This document shows positions 6,213 to 10,509 of a stretch of DNA of 10,509 bases, piece after piece. The translations under genes were made by a program, and so were the position numbers. Within the stretch, counting starts at the first letter, position 1, and each line of letters starts with the position of its first letter. The notes beneath the pieces were generated by a model. That model made no database searches, had not been told where the DNA came from, and saw nothing but the letters and a program-made list of their open reading frames with translations. The DNA comes from JANQRV01 sp964533785 (lineage in GTDB: Bacteria > Bacteroidota > Bacteroidia > Chitinophagales > Saprospiraceae), in NCBI GenBank assembly GCA_964533785.1, contig CAZHNG010000250.1, positions 1-10,509 on the forward strand. Reading direction: 5' to 3'.

Positions 6213-8573
6213 CTAGACTTGTCTATATAACTTAGGGACATCCATTTCTTCTGATGCAGTGGGTGTCCTTTTTCTTCTATGCGTTTGAATAGTATAGTAG
6301 ACTAACTGTCCCCAAGAGATGTTTTCATCATTGGGTGATAGCTGCCTGTGAAAATACAGAATGAATTCATCGCCTAAATGATAATGGAGCAAATCCACCA
6401 GCACGCTGTTTTGGAATACCCCGCCGCTAAAAGCGATTCTGGTGATTTTTAAGTCATAAGCTACTGCTTTAATCATTTTTACCAAAGAGTAGTGAAACTT
6501 GGCGGCGATCAGGTTTTTCTCCCTTCCGGCTTTGATATCCTGGATGATGCCGGTCATTAAAGATTTAGTAGGACTTCTAGCATCGGTTTCTTGGCCCTCA
6601 AAATAGCTTTCTGAGCATTCCAACCCATTCTTTTTGAAATATTGCCAGGCTAATCCTTCTAATCGCATGGCCGCTTCTCCTTCGTAGGTTTGTTTATCCA
6701 TGAGGTCAAGGAGAGAGGCTACAGCATCAAAAATTCTGCCGACACTAGAGGTTTGCAGGTGGTTTTGTTTGCTTAGCAATTTCGAATAGACCTGCCATTC
6801 TGTAGGGGTGAATTTGTCGCCAATCACATCTTCCAGGCCCGGAATGCCCCAACAGCTTGCAAGAGCTGAAACCCTTGGTTCTTTAGGCATTTTATTGCCT
6901 AAAATTAAATCAAAATAATCGAAGTGTAAACAACGATGGAATTTGTGATTTTCATAGTTGAAAAACTCGCCTCCCCAAATTTGTCCATCATTTCCCAGCC
7001 CCGTACCATCCCAAATTACTCCTAAAATGGGCTCCTTCGAATGTATTAAATTATGTTCACCCAATACGGCGCAAAAATGAGCGATGTGATGCTGCACTTT
7101 GATCACGGGCAGATCCAAAGACGTTGAAAGTTCTTCCGCATAAAGACTGGAGGGGTATTCAGGATGAAGATCGCTAAGGATCACTTCTGGTTGAGCACCA
7201 ATTAAACTGGAAAGGTGCTGAAAGGTATGATGAAAATTTTGCTGTACGTTAAAGTGGTCCAGGTCGCCTAAATATTGACTAAGATAAGTATTGCCCAAGT
7301 GTAAGAGCGCAAAAGTGCTTTTGAGCATGGCTCCGGTTGCAAAAACTGATTGTAAAGGCCAGTTGAAATCAGGGTTGATTAGCGTTGGTGCGTAACCTCT
7401 GGACCTGCGGACAATAATTTTTGTTTTACTGACGGGCGTAAATTTCACGACGCTATCATCCTGTGGTACGCATATCCGACGGTTATTACTCAAAATGAAA
7501 TCTGCGATCCCATTTAATTCGTCCAGTGCCTGTTCATCCCGGTAGAGGATTGGAGATTGGCTGACATTTCCACTAGTCGCAATGATCGGGTGGCCATACT
7601 TTTTCAAGAGTAGCTCGTAGAGCGGAGTATAGGGCAACATACATCCGATATGATTCAATCCGGGAGCGATGGTTGAGGTCTGTACATCATTGACATTTGT
7701 ATCTTTTAATGCCAACAGCACAATTGGTGCCACCGGAAATTGCATGGCTTTGGCTTCTACTTCCCGTAATTCAACTAACTGGTTTAAGGTGGTTAAATCC
7801 GGGAACATCAAAGCAAAAGGCTTAGATGGTCGGTGTTTTCTCAGCCGTAGGGTACGAATAGAGGCTGGATTATTGGCATCGCAAGTCAATAGATAGCCTC
7901 CGACCCCTTTAATGGCAATAATTTTACCATCCTGCCAGAGTTCAGGGATATAATTGATGATCTCTTCCTGGCTCAGGCCTTTTATTTCTTGTTGCTCAAC
8001 GCTATACAAGGATAATTGAACCGCACAATCCGGGCAGGAGTTCGTTTGTGAATAGTACCTGCGGTCGTTTGGATCGGTATATTCACGCTGACAACCGGGG
8101 CACATCGTAAAGGCGTCCATCGTTGTTCCGGGACGGTCATAAGGAAGTGTATGAATGATCGAATACCGGGGGCCACAATTGGTGCAGGTAATAAAAGCGT
8201 AATGGTGACGATGATTGCCCTTCTCACACAATTCGGACCGGCAATCCTCGCAAATGGCAGCATCCGGCGTTATTAACAAATTGGTCGGGACATGACCAGG
8301 TGGCTGATGAATGATTTGAAAATCACTAAAATGCTTATTGTCAACAGCGTAAATTTCGTACTCAATGATTTCAGCGAGTACAGGTGCCTGACGGATGATC
8401 TTGTCGAGAAAAATCCTGGCAGTTGATGCCGTAGCATTGAATTCAAGATGAACGCCATCAACCGTATTACTTACCCAGCCTTTTAAGCCGTCGGCAATAG
8501 CTTTTTGGAAGATAAATGGGCGAAAACCTACTCCCTGCACTTTTCCTTTAATGTGAATATGCCAGGTTTTCAT
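6213..8573 (-). CDS. hypF: HypF, carbamoyltransferase for hydrogenase CN ligands
   Basis: A 786-aa protein. It uses carbamoyl phosphate and ATP to form carbamoyl-adenylate and transfers the carbamoyl group to the C-terminal cysteine of HypE. Domains in order: acylphosphatase (about 1-90, with GKVQGVGFRPF at 10-20); zinc-finger pairs (Cys108/111, 130/133, 158/161, 180/183); a YrdC-like domain (about 205-395, with KHRPSKPFA at 246-254, SGNVSQSP at 334-341 and RRSRGYAP at 389-396); and a Kae1-like domain (about 405-760, with metal motif HHIAH at 495-499, DGTGLGNDGQIWGGEF at 522-537, and SGGVFQNS near the end). About 20 residues follow the usual family end and finish in KLYRQV; this tail is poorly defined. 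It starts 18 bp after hypC. The assignment is secure. Confidence 0.97.
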   Translation of the reverse strand: MKTWHIHIKGKVQGVGFRPFIFQKAIADGLKGWVSNTVDGVHLEFNATASTARIFLDKIIRQAPVLAEIIEYEIYAVDNKHFSDFQIIHQPPGHVPTNLLITPDAAICEDCRSELCEKGNHRHHYAFITCTNCGPRYSIIHTLPYDRPGTTMDAFTMCPGCQREYTDPNDRRYYSQTNSCPDCAVQLSLYSVEQQEIKGLSQEEIINYIPELWQDGKIIAIKGVGGYLLTCDANNPASIRTLRLRKHRPSKPFALMFPDLTTLNQLVELREVEAKAMQFPVAPIVLLALKDTNVNDVQTSTIAPGLNHIGCMLPYTPLYELLLKKYGHPIIATSGNVSQSPILYRDEQALDELNGIADFILSNNRRICVPQDDSVVKFTPVSKTKIIVRRSRGYAPTLINPDFNWPLQSVFATGAMLKSTFALLHLGNTYLSQYLGDLDHFNVQQNFHHTFQHLSSLIGAQPEVILSDLHPEYPSSLYAEELSTSLDLPVIKVQHHIAHFCAVLGEHNLIHSKEPILGVIWDGTGLGNDGQIWGGEFFNYENHKFHRCLHFDYFDLILGNKMPKEPRVSALASCWGIPGLEDVIGDKFTPTEWQVYSKLLSKQNHLQTSSVGRIFDAVASLLDLMDKQTYEGEAAMRLEGLAWQYFKKNGLECSESYFEGQETDARSPTKSLMTGIIQDIKAGREKNLIAAKFHYSLVKMIKAVAYDLKITRIAFSGGVFQNSVLVDLLHYHLGDEFILYFHRQLSPNDENISWGQLVYYTIQTHRRKRTPTASEEMDVPKLYRQV

Positions 8574-8591
8574 CTATTTTAAATTTATTGA

Positions 8592-8843
8592 TCAAGGGAA
8601 TCCTAATTCATCTGTTTCCCCCATTTGCTGCAAGTATTCAAAGGTCGTTTTAGCTTCTTCCTCATCGATAACGCTAATGGCTACCCCGACGTGAACCAGC
8701 ACGTAATCATCTACTTTGGCTTCAGGTACCATCGATAGGTTGATCTCCTTTAAGATACCGCCAAAGGATACTTTACCCATCCGAAACGTTTCATCCAGCT
8801 GGTCGGTTATTGATATTATTTTAGCGGGTATGGCTAAGCACAT
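8592..8843 (-). CDS. hypC: HypC, hydrogenase maturation chaperone
   Basis: An 83-aa member of the HypC/HybG/HupF family. It starts with the diagnostic MCLAIP, whose Cys2 (after Met removal) binds the Fe(CN)2CO unit with HypD and then delivers it to the precursor of the hydrogenase large subunit. His51 (in VLVHVG) matches the conserved family histidine. The OB-like first 60 residues and a short helical tail fit the normal size. It is preceded by a 109-bp gap after hypB and followed by hypF after 18 bp. Only one HypC-type gene is seen in the window. Confidence 0.97.
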   Translation of the reverse strand: MCLAIPAKIISITDQLDETFRMGKVSFGGILKEINLSMVPEAKVDDYVLVHVGVAISVIDEEEAKTTFEYLQQMGETDELGFP

Positions 8844-8952
8844 GATAATGAAATATTTATGCCGGGTAACAGGTGCCAGAGCGAATGGGATTGGGTGAAG
8901 TGTGTGTATCCGGAAAATAAATTTGACGTTGTGGCACTAAATTTTTGTCAAG

Positions 8953-9774
8953 TCAATTTTTTGTCTCTGACCTTTTTTCTCTTAACCAATTATACCAGGC
9001 TTCCATGCCTTCACCCGTCGTAGCCGAAAGTTCTATGAATTCAGTGATGTGGCTGACCCTGCGGGCATATGCTTTGGCCTTTTCCAGGTCAAAGTCGAGA
9101 TAGGGTAGCAGATCTATTTTATTGATGATGCATAATTGCGAGGAGTGAAACATGTCGGGGTATTTAATGGGTTTATCCTCTCCTTCCGTTACGCTCATAA
9201 TGACTACTCTGGCCGTTTCCCCCAAATCGAACATTGCGGGACAGACCAGGTTGCCGACATTCTCAATGAAAAGCAGAGAATGATTAGCCGGGTTAAGCTC
9301 CTTGACGGCGCTGTTCACCATATCAGCTTCCAAATGACAGCCCTTACCAGTATTGATTTGAACGACTTCAGCTCCCGTGGCTGCGATTCGGTTGGCGTCA
9401 TTGGAAGTTTGCTGATCGCCCTCGATGACGAAAGTGGTAAACTCCTCTTTCAGATCGTGCAAGGTGCGCTCCAATAATGCCGTCTTGCCGCTTCCGGGGG
9501 AACTAACGAGATTAATGGCAAAAATATCTTTAGCTTCAAAATATCCCCGGTTGCGCTCGGCGAGCAAATTATTTTTACCTAAGATATCCTGTTCAAGCTG
9601 GAGGACTGTCCTGCCGGTGTGGCTATGGCCATTTTTATGATGGTGGTGATGTTCATGCCCGTGCGTATGGAAATGATGATCATGAGCATGAGGAGAATGA
9701 CCATTTTCGCTCCCGGAAATTTTGGTGATCTTTACCGCATCTTCGGATTGGCCGCAGCCACAAATTCCACACAT
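8953..9774 (-). CDS. hypB: HypB, nickel-binding GTPase
   Basis: A 273-aa SIMIBI-class GTPase that, with HypA, inserts Ni into the hydrogenase large subunit. The N-terminus MCGICGCG has the CxxCGC high-affinity nickel site. It is followed by a His-rich stretch with 15 histidines between residues 26 and 52, of the kind that stores or buffers nickel. The GTPase domain shows the P-loop SSPGSGKT (91-98), EGDQQT (118-123), ENVGNLVCPA (171-180) and NKID (218-221). The metal site at the dimer interface is kept as GKGCHL with Cys146 and His147, plus Cys178. The gene sits between hypA (89-bp gap with a repeat remnant) and hypC (109-bp gap). Both nickel sites are intact, so it should be both carrier and store. 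Confidence 0.97.
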   Translation of the reverse strand: MCGICGCGQSEDAVKITKISGSENGHSPHAHDHHFHTHGHEHHHHHKNGHSHTGRTVLQLEQDILGKNNLLAERNRGYFEAKDIFAINLVSSPGSGKTALLERTLHDLKEEFTTFVIEGDQQTSNDANRIAATGAEVVQINTGKGCHLEADMVNSAVKELNPANHSLLFIENVGNLVCPAMFDLGETARVVIMSVTEGEDKPIKYPDMFHSSQLCIINKIDLLPYLDFDLEKAKAYARRVSHITEFIELSATTGEGMEAWYNWLREKRSETKN

Positions 9775-9810
9775 AATTATTCATTGTAATTTAATACCCA
9801 ATTCAATATC

Positions 9811-9829
9811 TTGGACGCTAGACGCTAGA
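9811..9829 (-). repeat. Heptamer remnant between hypA and hypB
   Basis: On the - strand this reads TCTAGCG twice (9829-9823 and 9822-9816), then TCCAA. It is the same heptamer as in the array at 3683-3719 and inside the 53-bp repeats. It lies in the 89-bp hypA-hypB gap, so it would be transcribed in the operon mRNA. The hairpin part of the 53-bp unit is absent. Confidence 0.75.
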
Positions 9830-9863
9830 TGTATGCTCTATCAAACTTGGGGGCGCCGCATAT

Positions 9864-10217
9864 TTACCTTTCTTCACATAGCAAAGTCAGCACTTTTACC
9901 CGCAGTTCTTTTCCTGCCAGGATTTCGCTGAAATAAGAATTACAAGCCGGACAGGCATCGAAAAGTACTTTCATATGGAAAATATGATTACAATCCATAC
10001 ATCTGGCTTTGCCAGGTATTTCAATGATTTCCTTTTTCGAATGTTCTAATACGCTGCTACGAACGCCTATGTCCCATACAAAATCAAGCGCACGCAACTC
10101 AATACCAGCTAATTCACCAATTTCAAGCTCGATTTTTTCTACTCCTGAAGCCTTCATTTTTTGAGCGTGTTCTTCAGCGATGCGTACTATTCCTGAGACA
10201 ATCGACAGTTCGTGCAT
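9864..10217 (-). CDS. hypA: HypA, nickel metallochaperone
   Basis: A 117-aa protein of the HypA/HybF family, which delivers nickel to the hydrogenase large subunit together with HypB. The N-terminal MHE motif places His2 as the nickel ligand. The zinc site is formed by CxxC pairs Cys73/Cys76 and Cys89/Cys92. The residues ELEIGELAGIE (30-40) match the conserved family core. Length is typical. The ATG is fixed by the MHE motif and lies 8 bp after the stop of the small membrane protein gene, so the two are co-transcribed. Confidence 0.97.
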   Translation of the reverse strand: MHELSIVSGIVRIAEEHAQKMKASGVEKIELEIGELAGIELRALDFVWDIGVRSSVLEHSKKEIIEIPGKARCMDCNHIFHMKVLFDACPACNSYFSEILAGKELRVKVLTLLCEER

Positions 10218-10225
10218 TGCCTAAT

Positions 10226-10426
10226 TTAAGCTTTTTCCGCAGCCTTCTTTCGGTAGGAACGAAAGACCAACCAACCGAATGCCGCTACAACTATCAGGAG
10301 AGGCAACCCGTGTTCGAGCGTAAAAATATAATGTACGAGTGCCGTAGCATCGAAATGACTATGCCCTTCGTGAGCCCAAGCTCCAAAAGGGAGAGAAAGT
10401 AATAATAATGTCAGTAACTTCTTCAT
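10226..10426 (-). CDS. Small membrane protein with HupE-like HX5EH motif
   Basis: A 66-aa protein. Residues 1-18 look like a cleavable signal peptide (MKKLLTLLLL, cleavage after AWA), leaving a mature start HEGHSH. One membrane helix follows (about 41-56), with a basic tail (RSYRKKAAEKA) that would face the cytoplasm. Residues 32-39 read HYIFTLEH, which fits the HX5DH signature of HupE/UreJ nickel permeases with Glu in place of Asp. Full HupE proteins are about 190-200 aa with six or more helices, so this is not a normal HupE. It lies 8 bp upstream of hypA, which ties it to hydrogenase maturation. A role in nickel handling at the membrane is inferred only. The coding call is good and the function is open. 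Confidence 0.75.
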   Translation of the reverse strand: MKKLLTLLLLSLPFGAWAHEGHSHFDATALVHYIFTLEHGLPLLIVVAAFGWLVFRSYRKKAAEKA

Positions 10427-10456
10427 AAAATCTTATTTTGATCATTTGATTAAGTT

Positions 10457-10509
10457 CTAGACTTTTGACGCTAGACTCTAGAAGTTAGACTAAAAATTCT
10501 AACTAATTG
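10457..10509 (-). repeat. 53-bp intergenic repeat, right copy
   Basis: Inverted copy of 1-53 (52/53 identical) and direct copy of 3567-3619 (50/53). The stem AGTTAGA/TCTAACT lies at 10483-10489 and 10498-10504. It lies 30 bp upstream of the first gene of the hyp cluster on the - strand and ends at the last base of the window, so its outer limit is unknown. No promoter consensus is seen within it. Confidence 0.9.

Larger units (their letters stand above)
3833..10426 (-). other. hyp operon for [NiFe]-hydrogenase maturation
   Basis: Seven - strand genes in the order small membrane protein, hypA, hypB, hypC, hypF, hypD, hypE. Spacings are 8 bp (before hypA), 89 bp (hypA-hypB), 109 bp (hypB-hypC), 18 bp (hypC-hypF), 23 bp (hypF-hypD) and 155 bp (hypD-hypE). 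The tight junctions imply co-transcription. Two of the wide gaps hold repeats or structured DNA, and I see no internal promoter matching TAnnTTTG. Only 30 bp separate the first gene from the 53-bp repeat at the window edge, so the promoter probably lies beyond the window, perhaps upstream of hydrogenase structural genes. Confidence 0.75.

Noticed and set aside
9136..9477. 113-codon open frame on the + strand
   Set aside because: It is antisense to the GTPase domain of hypB and has no motif of its own.
10226..10426. Calling the small membrane protein HupE
   Set aside because: It has one membrane helix and 66 residues, against about 190-200 residues and several helices in HupE; only the HX5EH motif is shared.
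1..10509. The inverted 53-bp ends suggest a composite transposon carrying the hyp genes
   Set aside because: No transposase, integrase or resolvase is encoded, no target duplication can be seen at the window edges, and a third copy lies in the middle. The repeats look dispersed rather than terminal to one element.

Overview
The window most likely comes from a member of the Bacteroidota, and a Saprospiria/Lewinella-like lineage is my best guess. The support is indirect: moderate GC content, genes whose starts follow A/T-rich stretches without a recognisable Shine-Dalgarno sequence, a lipoprotein-type periplasmic enzyme, and a DUF349-like coiled-coil protein with an acidic tail. No rRNA, tRNA, transposase, integrase or CRISPR array is visible.

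Layout. Positions 1-53 and 10457-10509 are near-perfect inverted copies of one 53-bp repeat (52/53), and a third copy lies at 3567-3619. The repeat divides the window into two modules. The left module (about 54-3566) holds two convergent genes: a 593-aa coiled-coil protein on the + strand and a secreted lipoprotein of the ADP-ribosylglycohydrolase family on the - strand. The right module (about 3620-10456) is one - strand gene cluster.

The right module, in transcription order, is: a small membrane protein with a HupE-like metal motif, then hypA, hypB, hypC, hypF, hypD and hypE. Together these six hyp genes are the complete general maturation set for [NiFe]-hydrogenase. HypF and HypE make the thiocyanate-type CN donor, HypC and HypD assemble Fe(CN)2CO, and HypA and HypB insert nickel. 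All diagnostic residues I looked for are present, so the pathway looks functional. The hydrogenase subunits and the maturation protease are not in the window; they are probably upstream, to the right of 10509.

The least explained material is intergenic. It comprises a family of repeats built on a 7-bp period (consensus TCTAGCG) that recurs between genes and inside the operon, and an 81-bp cloverleaf-like element between hypD and hypE. Other points of interest are the 66-aa mini-HupE-like protein and the recent 144-bp tandem duplication in the acidic tail of the first gene.
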